DNA of 64,000 nt, taken from assembly GCA_046350255.1 (NCBI GenBank), contig JAXMAV010000004.1, forward strand, positions 372,001 to 436,000. Direction: 5' to 3'. The stretch is from CALDUY01 sp046350255 (GTDB taxonomy: Bacteria; Planctomycetota; Planctomycetia; Gemmatales; Gemmataceae). The notes below the pieces were generated by a model. That model was not told the DNA's origin, did not search any database, and was given only the letters and a program-made list of their open reading frames with translations. Below are positions 44,599 to 53,169 of the stretch, piece by piece; within the stretch, counting starts at the first letter, position 1; each line of letters begins with the position of its first letter. Position numbers and translations under genes: made by a program.

Positions 44599-44610
44599 CC
44601 GACGGTCGGC

Positions 44611-45888
44611 CTAGCCGAGAATGCGGTCCCAGCGCGCCTTGTGGTAGGCCACTTTCTGCGCCGCGGTCATCTTCGTGAAGTCGACCTCGCCGTTGCTGGC
44701 AGCGTGGCCATTGCTGGCAGTCGCGGCAGCGGGTTTGTCACACGCACACTGGCAGGCGCAGGCGTCCTTCTTTGCGACGGGGGCCGACGAGGCCGCGACC
44801 GGCGCCGGTTTCGCCTGGCCGTTGGCGGACGGCGGCACGCTGATCGTCGGGCCGGTGCCACCGTAGTTCATCACGTTGGTTTGCAGAACCATGTCGTCGG
44901 CCAGCGAGCGCTGCGGCTTGACGCCGAGATGCTGCAGGACACCGTGGTAGGCTTTCACCGCTTCCTCAGCGCTGATTTCGCCATCGGCGATGAGGCGGAG
45001 GAAGTGGATGAACGCCAGCTGGTTCTCGGCGTTGTTGATCTTCCGGCCGAACAGAGCAACGCGGGCGCCGTACTTCTTGGCCTCGGCGAGGAGCTTGAAG
45101 GCGTCGTAGGTGGTGCCAGCGCCGCCGCCCAGGATGCCGACGACGAGGTGCGGGTCGTAATGGACCAGCTCTTCCATCGCCTTGGGCCCGTGGTAGACCA
45201 TCTTCAGGAAGACGGGCCGCCCCTTGCCGGTGACGCCGCCCAGGGTGCGGACGATGGCGTCGTTGATGAAGCCGGGGATCTTGTCCGGATCGACAGCCTC
45301 GGGGCGGTTGGGGTCGAAGACTTCGAGGAAGTGGCGGAAGCCCTTGCGTTCGGCCTCGTGGCGGAAGAGCTTGTACTCCTCCAGCGCCTGGCGGTCGAGG
45401 ACGGTGTCGTTGTTGAACGTGATGGAGTAGAGACCGAGATCGGCCCCCAGCGTGCGCTCCTCGGGCTTGCAGTCGAGGTGGCCACACTGGATGTGGTCGA
45501 GCGTGGCCGTGCGGAACGGCATCGACGGCGAAGTGGGGTACTTGCTACCGCGGATGATGTGGATGTCGGTGGTGTCGTTGGCGCGAGCCGCGGGCGTGAC
45601 CGGGCTGTTGTCGAACAGACGGCGATGGATGGTCAGCGCCTCGCTGGTGCTGGCCGACATGAGCATGATGTCGACGAGCTTCTGTTCCACGATCTGGGTG
45701 ATGATGTCGCGAAACTCGGCGAGCGTGCGGTAGCGCACCTCGCCGGAGTGCGCCTCGGGCGAACGGCCAGGCGCGCCGATGGACAGAGCCATGTCGGCGT
45801 CCTTGGCGTCGGCGAGGATGAAGTCCTTGCAGCGGAGCGGATCGGCGTGGATCCGCGCGAGCTTGGCGTCGAGAGATTTCTGAACCAT
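44611..45888 (-). CDS. Microcompartment-operon protein of unknown function with a Cys-rich linker
   Basis: 425 residues, last gene of the microcompartment operon. The main part (about 1-350) has an aldolase-like alternating alpha/beta look: CKDFILADAKDADMALSIGAPG, DIHIIRGSKYPTSPSMP, FLKMVYHGPKAMEELVHYDPH, VVGILGGGAGTTYDAFKLL and YGARVALFGRKINNAENQLAFIHFL. Lys and Asp are well placed for a class I aldolase site, but this is inference. After an Ala/Pro-rich linker with CACQCAC comes a terminal helix (MTAAQKVAYHKARWDRIL) of the kind that targets cargo to shells. I do not recognise a named family. Confidence 0.6.
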   Translation of the reverse strand: MVQKSLDAKLARIHADPLRCKDFILADAKDADMALSIGAPGRSPEAHSGEVRYRTLAEFRDIITQIVEQKLVDIMLMSASTSEALTIHRRLFDNSPVTPAARANDTTDIHIIRGSKYPTSPSMPFRTATLDHIQCGHLDCKPEERTLGADLGLYSITFNNDTVLDRQALEEYKLFRHEAERKGFRHFLEVFDPNRPEAVDPDKIPGFINDAIVRTLGGVTGKGRPVFLKMVYHGPKAMEELVHYDPHLVVGILGGGAGTTYDAFKLLAEAKKYGARVALFGRKINNAENQLAFIHFLRLIADGEISAEEAVKAYHGVLQHLGVKPQRSLADDMVLQTNVMNYGGTGPTISVPPSANGQAKPAPVAASSAPVAKKDACACQCACDKPAAATASNGHAASNGEVDFTKMTAAQKVAYHKARWDRILG

Positions 45889-45921
45889 GGCAGCCTCGTT
45901 CTCGCAGGTGTTCCGGGTGTC

Positions 45922-46959
45922 TCAGGCCTTCTGCCAGGCGCTGCGGGGGATGGGCCGGCCCGCGACGCGGGGGACGGCATTGCCCTGGGGCAGTGAGGCG
46001 GATTCCACACCAGCGGCACGCACCTTGCCGATGCGTCCCTCGACCTGGTCGATGATCTCGCGGAGCACCTGAGCCGAACGCTGGATGCCGATGCGCTCCT
46101 TGTTGGTCAGGGGCAGCTCGATCTGCGACCGGCAGCCGCCGCAGCCGACGATGGTGGGCACCGACAGGCAGACGTCGCGGACGCCATACAGGCCGTGCTG
46201 CAGCGTGCTGACGGGAAGAATGCGACGGCTATCGCGAGCGAGCGTCTCGACCACTTCGCGGATCGAGTGGCCGACTGCCATGCTGGAGCCGCCCTTGAGC
46301 TTGATGATGGTGGCGCCGGCGGTCTTGGTGTCCTCGAAGGCCTGCTGGGCGAGCGCCTGGGTGAAGCCAGGCCACTGCTCCATCGGCAGGCCGTTGACGG
46401 TGGCGCTGGACCAGACGGGGACCATGCTGTCGCCGTGCTCGCCGAGGATGATGGCGTTGACCTGCGAGGCAGGCACGTTGAGCGCCTTGCCCAGGTAGCC
46501 GCGGAAGCGGGCGGTATCGAGCTGCGTGCCCAACCCCAGGACGCGCTGCCAGGGCAGACCACTGCGCTGGACGGCGAGATAGGTGAGGACATCGACGGGA
46601 TTGCTGACGACCACCAGGTAGGAGTTCTCCTTCAGACCGGCCGCCTTGACCTGGTCGAGGAGAGTGAGGAAGAGATCGACGTTGCGATTGATGAGGTCGA
46701 GTCGGCTTTCGTCGGGCTTGCGGCGCAGGCCGGCGGTGATGACCACGACGTTGCTGGAGGCGACCTCGTCCATGGAACCGCTGGACACGCGGACATCGGT
46801 GGTCAGGCTGGCGGAGTTGAGCAGCTCGACAGCGTGCCCCTTCGCGGCCTCGGCGTTGGCGTCGATCAGGCAGACATGACTGACCGCGCCACCACACTGC
46901 AGGGCGTAGGCGGCCGAGGAACCGACGAGACCGCCACCACCGATGATGCTCACCTTCAT
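45922..46959 (-). CDS. Lactate/malate dehydrogenase family enzyme of the microcompartment operon
   Basis: 345 residues; the ATG overlaps the upstream stop by 4 bases. NAD(P)-binding GGGGLVGSSAAYAL, catalytic GTQLDTARFR and GEHGDSMVPVWS are present. The specificity position that is Gln in LDH reads Arg here (GLRRKPDESR), as in malate dehydrogenases. In planctomycete microcompartment loci this enzyme is usually called LDH and is thought to recycle NADH. About 30 extra C-terminal residues (from GKVRAAGVES) follow the usual end. Lumen or surface location is inferred. Confidence 0.85.
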   Translation of the reverse strand: MKVSIIGGGGLVGSSAAYALQCGGAVSHVCLIDANAEAAKGHAVELLNSASLTTDVRVSSGSMDEVASSNVVVITAGLRRKPDESRLDLINRNVDLFLTLLDQVKAAGLKENSYLVVVSNPVDVLTYLAVQRSGLPWQRVLGLGTQLDTARFRGYLGKALNVPASQVNAIILGEHGDSMVPVWSSATVNGLPMEQWPGFTQALAQQAFEDTKTAGATIIKLKGGSSMAVGHSIREVVETLARDSRRILPVSTLQHGLYGVRDVCLSVPTIVGCGGCRSQIELPLTNKERIGIQRSAQVLREIIDQVEGRIGKVRAAGVESASLPQGNAVPRVAGRPIPRSAWQKA

Positions 46960-47534
46960 GATCGAGACTCCGAAGTTGGGTGCCCAGCCAGGGTCGGCTC
47001 AGGCTTGTTCTGTTCCAGGATTTCGTTGCGGCGCTGGATGCCGAAGACAGCGACACGGGCCAGCACCAGGGCGATGATCAACACCCACCAGGAGATGCCG
47101 AGGATGCGAAAGACGAGCCAGAAGACGTCCTCGCCGGTGACATCCATGAGAATCCACATGATGATCGTGGTGATGGCGATGACTCCGGTGATGGAGACCA
47201 TGGCCACGGTGAACGAAAAGCTGGTGGCGCCGGACTTCGACCAGGGCGCGCGGGTGGGTCGGAAGCGCGCCCAGGCCGGGAGGTTGTCGCCGGTCCAGCG
47301 GATGTACCGCCGGAACGACCAGCCGAATACGGTGACGTTGGTGAGGATGCCAGCGACGGCAGCAAGTAACCAGAGCCCCCAGATGATGCGGAGGGCGAGC
47401 GCGAGTCCGCCGGCGTGATTCTCCCAGTCGCCGGTCCACCAGATACAGCCGCTGGCGACGAGGGTCACGACCAGCAGTGCCAGCACCACTAACGTGGAGA
47501 TGAGACTCACGGGGTTTCGGGTCATTTGCGTCAT
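46956..47534 (-). CDS. Four-helix membrane protein in the microcompartment operon
   Basis: 192 residues from the ATG at 47534, GAGGTGG just upstream. Four membrane segments are seen (STLVVLALLVVTLVASG; IIWGLWLLAAVAGILTNVTV; VAMVSITGVIAITTIIMWIL; LVFRILGISWWVLIIALVLA). Translation is coupled to the dehydrogenase downstream by a 4-base overlap. No transporter family was recognised. Its presence in a shell operon is unexpected; a role in membrane tethering or metabolite entry is speculation. Confidence 0.6.
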   Translation of the reverse strand: MTQMTRNPVSLISTLVVLALLVVTLVASGCIWWTGDWENHAGGLALALRIIWGLWLLAAVAGILTNVTVFGWSFRRYIRWTGDNLPAWARFRPTRAPWSKSGATSFSFTVAMVSITGVIAITTIIMWILMDVTGEDVFWLVFRILGISWWVLIIALVLARVAVFGIQRRNEILEQNKPEPTLAGHPTSESRS

Positions 47535-47560
47535 AGGCCACCTCAGGTCCTGGCCGCGGC

Positions 47561-48433
47561 TCAGGCGACGCCGGCGCCGGCCAGAGCTTCCATCACCCGT
47601 TCGGTGATGGTCTGGACCAGGGCCTCGGTGTCGAGCCCATCCAGCCGGGAAGCCGCCCCGTTCCAGGTGCAGGGACCCAGAGCCGGGGCACATTCCGGCT
47701 GAAAGGCATGAGCCTGCGGCACAAAGTCAGAATACGATTCGTCGAAGCTCGTTTCTCCGCAGAGAGAACAATCTTCTTTGCGGAAGCGCACATCATCGTA
47801 TCCGAGACGCTTCTTCAGGGCGAGTAGCTCTGACGTCTTCTGCTCGTCAAAATAGTTCACCCGGCCCAGGAGTTTGGACAGAATGAGGATGCGGCAGTAG
47901 GCGTCGATGATCTCGGTGTTGAAGTAAGCGTTTTCGAGCGTCGGGCCGAAGGTGATGGTGCCGTGGTTGGCCAGCAGGATGGTGTTGCAGTCCTTGACGT
48001 AGGGAGCGATGGTCTCGGCGAAACGCTGATCGCCGGGGGTTTCGTACTTGGCGATGGGCACCTCGCCGAGGAAGACCTCGACCTCGGGGAGGATGCACTT
48101 GGGGATCGGCTCGTGCGCGACGGCGAAGGCCGTGGCATGGGGCGGATGGCAATGCACGACCGAGTTAATGGCCGGGTTGAGCTTGTAGGCGACCAGGTGC
48201 AGGAGCACCTCGCTGGTGCGCTTCTTGGTGCCGGCCAGCTGCTTGCCGTTGTAGTCCACCTTGCAGATGTCGTCGGGCTTCATGTAGCCCTTGGACACCA
48301 TGGTGGGAGTGCAGAGGATTTCCTTGTCGTTGAGCCGGTAGGTGATGTTGCCGTCGTTGGCGGCAGCGAACCCCTTGGCGTAGAGACGCCGGCCGATCTC
48401 GCAGATTTGTTCCTTGATCTGATATTCAGTCAT
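47561..48433 (-). CDS. Class II aldolase, L-fuculose-phosphate aldolase type
   Basis: 290 residues, about 70 longer than usual. Zinc-site motifs are SVVHCHPPHATAF and LANHGTITFG; NDGNITYRL is the N-terminal phosphate-binding loop. It would cleave fuculose-1-phosphate or rhamnulose-1-phosphate to DHAP and lactaldehyde. The long extra C-terminal region includes a CSLCGETSFDES cysteine pair and ends in a predicted encapsulation helix (ALVQTITERVMEALAGAG), so it is likely inside the microcompartment. Start at the ATG at 48433. Confidence 0.9.
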   Translation of the reverse strand: MTEYQIKEQICEIGRRLYAKGFAAANDGNITYRLNDKEILCTPTMVSKGYMKPDDICKVDYNGKQLAGTKKRTSEVLLHLVAYKLNPAINSVVHCHPPHATAFAVAHEPIPKCILPEVEVFLGEVPIAKYETPGDQRFAETIAPYVKDCNTILLANHGTITFGPTLENAYFNTEIIDAYCRILILSKLLGRVNYFDEQKTSELLALKKRLGYDDVRFRKEDCSLCGETSFDESYSDFVPQAHAFQPECAPALGPCTWNGAASRLDGLDTEALVQTITERVMEALAGAGVA

Positions 48434-48443
48434 GGTGAACCCC

Positions 48444-48725
48444 TTACTCGCTGAGGATGATTTGATCGAGGATGGCCGCACAGTAGGCGTCGATGGCCTT
48501 CTTGCGCGGATGGAAGGGAGCGGCGGCCTCGCCGCCCTCGGCGAGGGCGATGCGGCAGCCGGGTCCCGCGCCGAGGTCGTCGTAGATCACGAGATCCTCG
48601 CCGTCGGGTTTGTCGGCCTTCAACCCTTCCAGGCTAAATGGAACACCGATGAGCCAGCGAGCGCCGACCAGGCTAGGGTGGACGCGCGACAGGGTCACCG
48701 AACCGATGATTTCAGCGATGCGCAT
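48444..48725 (-). CDS. BMC-P shell vertex protein (EutN/CcmL type), third copy
   Basis: 93 residues from the ATG at 48725, overlapping the upstream gene by 14 bases. The EutN/CcmL domain starts IAEIIGSVTLSRVHPSL; ALAEGGEAAAPFHPRKKAIDAY follows. BMC-P pentamers close the vertices of the shell. It is one of three in the operon, each with a different loop set, which suggests distinct roles. Confidence 0.88.
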   Translation of the reverse strand: MRIAEIIGSVTLSRVHPSLVGARWLIGVPFSLEGLKADKPDGEDLVIYDDLGAGPGCRIALAEGGEAAAPFHPRKKAIDAYCAAILDQIILSE

Positions 48726-49167
48726 GGCCGTCCAGCTCCCGCAGGGTGCAGGCGACGCCGTCGGGGCAGGCCGCCCCGTTCGTGACCAGCGTGCGCAGGA
48801 TCTGGCGAATTTCAAAGAACGTCCGGCCGGGCATCTCGACGACGAGGAGATTGGCGGCCAGTGTGAGTGTGGCGCGGGCGCACTGGTTGACCGTGGTGAC
48901 CGGCACGGCGCGGATGCCGGGCACCTTGTTGGCGACGCAGGCGACCAGACCCGGATCGGCACAGAACAGGACGCCGCCCTGGCATTCTCCGGTGGCGAGG
49001 CAGTGAGCCACGCTTTTGGCCCAGTGGCAGGCGGCATCGCCGGGCGGGCAGTGCAGCGGCCGAAGCGCCACCTGCTCCCGCATCAGCATGCGGACGGCTG
49101 CCTGGACCATCGCGTGGTCCCGGTCGAAGCCGTAGCCCCAGATTGCCTGTTGCCCGTTAGCGTTCAT
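48712..49167 (-). CDS. RpiB/LacAB-like protein of the microcompartment operon
   Basis: 151 residues. The C-terminal half follows the RpiB ribose-5-phosphate isomerase pattern: GGVLFCADPGLVACVANKVPGIRAVPVTTVNQCARATLTLAANLLVVEM. In RpiB the motif is CGTGIG; here it is CADPGL, so the catalytic loop is altered and activity is uncertain. A sugar-phosphate isomerase could feed fuculose or rhamnulose phosphates to the aldolase. It overlaps the upstream BMC-P gene by 4 bases and the downstream BMC-P gene by 14. Confidence 0.7.
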   Translation of the reverse strand: MNANGQQAIWGYGFDRDHAMVQAAVRMLMREQVALRPLHCPPGDAACHWAKSVAHCLATGECQGGVLFCADPGLVACVANKVPGIRAVPVTTVNQCARATLTLAANLLVVEMPGRTFFEIRQILRTLVTNGAACPDGVACTLRELDGHAHR

Positions 49168-49421
49168 TCGTCTGCCAGACCCATGATCGACCAGCGAATG
49201 GGAGAGTTTTTCGCTCCCGTGAGTTCGCGAATCAGCACAGCATCCGTCGTTCCGATGACCCGGGCGCCCTGGGCGGCGCCAAGATGATCGATGGCCAGGA
49301 CCGGTTCGCCGTCGGCCTTGCCCTCAGGCGTCTCGAACTGGATCACCAGCAGCCGCCAGCCGTTGAGGCTGGGGTGCTTGACCGTCGAGGTGGCGTAGCC
49401 AACGACTCTGCCGACTTGCAT
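49164..49421 (-). CDS. BMC-P shell vertex protein (EutN/CcmL type), second copy
   Basis: 85 residues, starting MQVGRVVGYATSTVKHPSLNG with VLAIDHLGAAQGARVIGTTDAVLI, a standard EutN/CcmL pattern. Pentameric vertex protein. It ends 4 bases into the RpiB-like gene, so coupled translation is likely. Confidence 0.9.
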   Translation of the reverse strand: MQVGRVVGYATSTVKHPSLNGWRLLVIQFETPEGKADGEPVLAIDHLGAAQGARVIGTTDAVLIRELTGAKNSPIRWSIMGLADE

Positions 49422-49434
49422 GGCCGTCTCCTGG

Positions 49435-50898
49435 TTACAGCACGCGCAGCGCCTTGCAGGTCGTCGAACGTCGCTGCCGGGTGAAGGTCAGCGGCGTGGT
49501 GACGCCCTCGCCGGTGGGCGTGGCAATGGAGAAGCTGAGGTAACCTTCGCCGCCCGAGCCGAGGCCAGCCGTGCTCGGGCCGTTCTGCACGAACAGCGTG
49601 GTATCCATCGCCCGGCCCATGCGAGTGATCGTCTCGACATTGCGCGAGTGGATGATGCTGGTGTGCTTGAAGCCGTGTTCGTACTTGATGGCCAGGGCGA
49701 TGGCGGCGTCGATGTCCTTCGCCCGCACGAACGGGATGAAGGGCATCATCTGCTCGTGATCGACGAACGGATGCGATTCGTCGGTTTCGCCGAAGAGCAG
49801 CTCGGTGTCGGCGGGGACGGTGAAGCCGGCCTTCTGGGCCATCACCACCGGGTCCTGCCCGACGAGATCCTTGTTGACGTGGAGGTGGCCCTTGTCGTCC
49901 TTGGTGAAGGCGACGCGGGTCAGGGCCTCGATCTGCTTGCCATCGAGACGAACGGCCTTGAACTGCGTCATGACCTGCATCAGCTCGTCGAAGATGGCCT
50001 CGACGGCGAAGACTTCCTTCTCGCCGATGCAGAGCAGGTTGTTGTCGTAGGAGCCGCCCAGGATGATCGACTTGGCAGTGTTGACGAGGTCGGCGGTTTC
50101 ATCGACGACGACCGGGGGATTGCCCGGGCCAGCGACGATGGCACGCTTGGGGCTGCGAAGGGCGGCGCGACCAACGGCCGGTCCACCAGTGACGCACAGC
50201 ATGCGGACGTCGCGGTGATCGAAGATGGCCTGGGCCGATTCGAGCGTGGGCTTCTCGATGATGGTGATCAGGTTGTTGATGCCGATGGCCTTGACGATGG
50301 CGTCGTTGAAGAGGCCGACTCCCTTGCAGGCGATGCGAGCGCCGCTGGGGTGCGGGTTGACGACGACGGCGTTGCCTCCGGCCAGCATGTTGATGGCGTT
50401 GCAGGCCAGCGTGGGCAGCGAGTGGGTCACCGGGGTGATGGCGCCGATGACACCGAACGGAGCGTACTCCTGCAGAGCGATACCGTTCTCGCCAGAGAAA
50501 GCATCGGTGCGGAGGAACTCGACGCCGGGGATGCGATCGGCGACGACCTTGAGCTTCTCGATCTTGTGATCGAGCCGGCCGATCTTCGTCTCTTCCAGCT
50601 CCTCGCGACCGAGCGCCTCGGCCTGCTGCGAGCAGATCTTGCGGATGCAGGCGATCGCCTGGCGGCGATCTTCGAGGCCGCGCTGCTCGAACTCGGCCTG
50701 AGCAGCGACAGCGGCCTTGATGGCGCTATCGGCGTCGGGGAAGACCCCGCGCAGGCTGGAGGAAGCCGTCGCCTGACCGTTGGAGGCGGCCTTTGCGGGG
50801 GCGGCTGGCGCGGGCGCACCAGGAGCAGCCTTGCCGTTCCGCATGTTCGCCAGCACCTGCTGGACGACGCCACGAATCAGATCATCGGTGACTTGCAT
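49435..50898 (-). CDS. CoA-acylating aldehyde dehydrogenase of the microcompartment
   Basis: 487 residues. Residues 1-20 form an amphipathic encapsulation helix (DDLIRGVVQQVLANM), followed by an Ala/Pro linker to about 48; the dehydrogenase domain begins LRGVFPDADSAIKAA. The catalytic cysteine lies near 290 in SYDNNLLCIGEKEV. It oxidises lactaldehyde or propionaldehyde with CoA and NAD to the acyl-CoA inside the compartment. It corresponds to PduP-type enzymes. Confidence 0.92.
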   Translation of the reverse strand: MQVTDDLIRGVVQQVLANMRNGKAAPGAPAPAAPAKAASNGQATASSSLRGVFPDADSAIKAAVAAQAEFEQRGLEDRRQAIACIRKICSQQAEALGREELEETKIGRLDHKIEKLKVVADRIPGVEFLRTDAFSGENGIALQEYAPFGVIGAITPVTHSLPTLACNAINMLAGGNAVVVNPHPSGARIACKGVGLFNDAIVKAIGINNLITIIEKPTLESAQAIFDHRDVRMLCVTGGPAVGRAALRSPKRAIVAGPGNPPVVVDETADLVNTAKSIILGGSYDNNLLCIGEKEVFAVEAIFDELMQVMTQFKAVRLDGKQIEALTRVAFTKDDKGHLHVNKDLVGQDPVVMAQKAGFTVPADTELLFGETDESHPFVDHEQMMPFIPFVRAKDIDAAIALAIKYEHGFKHTSIIHSRNVETITRMGRAMDTTLFVQNGPSTAGLGSGGEGYLSFSIATPTGEGVTTPLTFTRQRRSTTCKALRVL

Positions 50899-50918
50899 GG
50901 TGAGAGTTCTCGCGTTAG

Positions 50919-51230
50919 CTAGCCTCGAGCCGAGAAGACCGTCTGGCCCTCGACATGGACGCTGTCGACGATGCCGATGATGGTGGCATCGACGGGGAGT
51001 TTTTCAGTTTCGGGCGTGAGTCGGGCACTGGAACCCTGGACGATGAGCACCATCTCGTCCTGGCCGGCCCCCACGGTATCGACGACAACAAAACTGCGGC
51101 CGGTGCCGATCAGGCGGTCGTGCTTCTGGGGATCGACCCGGAGCGGCTCGACGATGAGCAGCTTGTGGCCGGTCATCGACCGAACCTTCTGAGTGGCAAC
51201 CACGCTGCCGGTGACCCTGGCCAGGAACAT
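50919..51230 (-). CDS. BMC-P shell vertex protein (EutN/CcmL type), first copy
   Basis: 103 residues from the ATG at 51230, starting 2 bases after the acetate kinase stop. The domain FLARVTGSVVATQKVRSMTGHKLLIV to FVVVDTVGAGQDEMVLIVQGSSAR is the classic EutN/CcmL pentamer form, longest of the three. Confidence 0.92.
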   Translation of the reverse strand: MFLARVTGSVVATQKVRSMTGHKLLIVEPLRVDPQKHDRLIGTGRSFVVVDTVGAGQDEMVLIVQGSSARLTPETEKLPVDATIIGIVDSVHVEGQTVFSARG

Positions 51231-51232
51231 GG

Positions 51233-52420
51233 TTAGCGCCCTTCTAGCAAGGCCTGAGATTGCCGCGCGACGACCAGCTCCTCGTTGGTCGGCATGATCC
51301 ACAACTGGACGCGGCTATCGGAGGCGTGGAACGAGGCTTCGCCCTTGGCAGCCGCGTTCTTCGCTGGGTCGAGAGTGATGCCGAACCACTCCAGGTGGGC
51401 ACACACACTCTCACGCATGCGGACGGAGTTTTCGCCGATGCCGCCCGTGAAGACGATGGCGTCGGCCCCGCCCAGGAGGACGAGGTAGGCGCCCAGGTAA
51501 TGGCGGACGCTGCTGACGAAGACATCCAGGGCGAGCTTCGCGCGGGGTTCACCCTTCGCGGCGCCAGCCTCGATGTCGCGCAGGTCGTTGAAGCCGGAGA
51601 TGCCCAGCAAGCCGGACTTCGAGGCCAGATCGTCGAGCAGCTGATCGAGCGTCTTGCCCGTGCCGCGGAGCAAAGCGGGGAGGGCGAACACGTCGAAGTC
51701 GCCGACCCGGTTGTTGTGCGGGAGCCCGGATTGCGGGCTCATGCCCAGGCTGCAGCCCTGGGACTGGCCGTCGCGAATGGCGCACAGCGAGCTGGAGCCG
51801 CCCAGGTGGCAGGAGATGATCCGTGCCTGGGGGTTGTTCAGCAGCTGGGCGGTGCGACCGGCGATGTAACGGTGGCTGGCGCCGTGGAAGCCCCAACGCT
51901 GCACGCCGTGCTCCTGCGCCCACTCGTAGGGGACGGCATAGAGCTTCTCGGCGGGGGCGATGGTCTGATGGAAGCCGGTCTCGAAGGCAGCCACGAGCGG
52001 GATGTGCGGCAGCTCCTTGTTGAGCAACCGCATGGCGGCGACGTAGGGCGGGTTGTGAGCGGGAGCGACGTCGGCGTAGGCATCCATGGCCGCCAGCACG
52101 CGCTCGTCCACTCGTTGCACGCCGCTGATCCCCTTGGCGTGGACGGCCTTGAAGCCGATGGCCGCCAGCTCGGAAGGATCACGCAGGCACGCCCGTTTGG
52201 GGTCAGCCAGCTGCGCGAGGCAGAGGCGAACCGCCGCGGCGTGGTCCTTCGCCTGGACGGTGAGTTCCTCGCGCGAGCCACCCGCCTCGACAAAGGCCTT
52301 CGACTCGGGCGAGCCGATCCGTTCGACCCCGCCGCGGGCGAGGACCTTCTCGCCAGCGGCCATGTCGAAGAGGCGGTACTTGAACGACGTGCTACCCAGG
52401 TTCGCAACCAGGATCTTCAT
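51233..52420 (-). CDS. Acetate/propionate kinase
   Basis: 395 residues from the ATG at 52420, with GAGGG 8 bases upstream. ASKHA-fold motifs are LVANLGSTSFKYRLFD, AAFETGFHQTIAP, ISCHLGGSSSLCAIRDG and FTGGIGENSVRMRE. It turns acyl phosphate into the acid plus ATP, the last step after PduL. The usual GTRSG nucleotide-loop reads NNRVGDFD here, a departure that might reflect a different substrate. Confidence 0.9.
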   Translation of the reverse strand: MKILVANLGSTSFKYRLFDMAAGEKVLARGGVERIGSPESKAFVEAGGSREELTVQAKDHAAAVRLCLAQLADPKRACLRDPSELAAIGFKAVHAKGISGVQRVDERVLAAMDAYADVAPAHNPPYVAAMRLLNKELPHIPLVAAFETGFHQTIAPAEKLYAVPYEWAQEHGVQRWGFHGASHRYIAGRTAQLLNNPQARIISCHLGGSSSLCAIRDGQSQGCSLGMSPQSGLPHNNRVGDFDVFALPALLRGTGKTLDQLLDDLASKSGLLGISGFNDLRDIEAGAAKGEPRAKLALDVFVSSVRHYLGAYLVLLGGADAIVFTGGIGENSVRMRESVCAHLEWFGITLDPAKNAAAKGEASFHASDSRVQLWIMPTNEELVVARQSQALLEGR

Positions 52421-52458
52421 GATCAACCCTCGGCTTCCAGCAGTTCAGCGACCGACCA

Positions 52459-52755
52459 TTACTTGAGGAACACTTCCAGCACATCGCGTTCGGGACGCGG
52501 GATGACGTGGGCGCTGACCAGCTCGCCATTGGCGGCGGCGGCCTGAGCGCCAGCATCGACGGCCGCGCGGACGCTGCCGACATCGCCCCGGACGAAGGTC
52601 GTCACGAAGGCGTTGCCGATCTGCACCTGCCCGACCAGCGAGATGTTGGCAGCCTTGGCCATCGCGTCGCTGGCGGCGATGGTGGCGATGAGACCCTTCG
52701 TCTCGATCATGCCCAGAGCTTCGTAGCCGTTGCGGCCGTTACCATTCGTTGCCAT
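52459..52755 (-). CDS. BMC-H hexameric shell protein, second copy
   Basis: 98 residues. BMC domain motif EALGMIETKGLIATIAASDAMAKAANISLVG with RGDVGSVRAAVDAGAQAA. It forms the flat facets of the shell. A Gly/Asn-rich N-terminal extension (MATNGNGRNG) differs from the first copy. 34 bases upstream of acetate kinase. Confidence 0.95.
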   Translation of the reverse strand: MATNGNGRNGYEALGMIETKGLIATIAASDAMAKAANISLVGQVQIGNAFVTTFVRGDVGSVRAAVDAGAQAAAANGELVSAHVIPRPERDVLEVFLK

Positions 52756-52802
52756 CGCTTGAATCTCCGACTAAGGAGGGGGAACCCTCGAAACCTGGGG
52801 GA

Positions 52803-53114
52803 TTAGCTGCCGACGGTGGCGGCCTTCTTGGTGGGCAGGGGCAGGATGCTGCCGAGGTCCTCGTGCGGGCGCGGGATGACCTGCGTCCCCACCACCTCGC
52901 CGACCCGCTGGGCCGCCGCCGTGCCTGCATCGATGGCCGCCTTGACCGCGGCCACGTCGCCCACGATCAGCGCGGTCACCATGCCGCTGCCGATCTTCTG
53001 CCAGCCGATCAGCGTCACATTCGCCGCCTTCAGCATGGCATCGCTGGCCTCGACGAGGGGCACCAGGCCCTTCGTCTCGATCATGCCCAGGGCTTCCAGG
53101 TTGTTGCTCGCCAT
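52803..53114 (-). CDS. BMC-H hexameric shell protein, first copy
   Basis: 103 residues from the ATG at 53114. BMC domain: NLEALGMIETKGLVPLVEASDAMLKAANVTLIGW, then GDVAAVKAAIDAGTAAAQRVGEVVG. Its C-terminal tail (EDLGSILPLPTKKAATVGS) is extended. Together with the second BMC-H it would make the facets; there is no BMC-T trimer in the operon. Confidence 0.95.
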   Translation of the reverse strand: MASNNLEALGMIETKGLVPLVEASDAMLKAANVTLIGWQKIGSGMVTALIVGDVAAVKAAIDAGTAAAQRVGEVVGTQVIPRPHEDLGSILPLPTKKAATVGS

Positions 53115-53169
53115 GTACGCACTCCCGAGAAGGAACAGGTGGAGAGGAAAGGCCACTCCACGGGATCAC

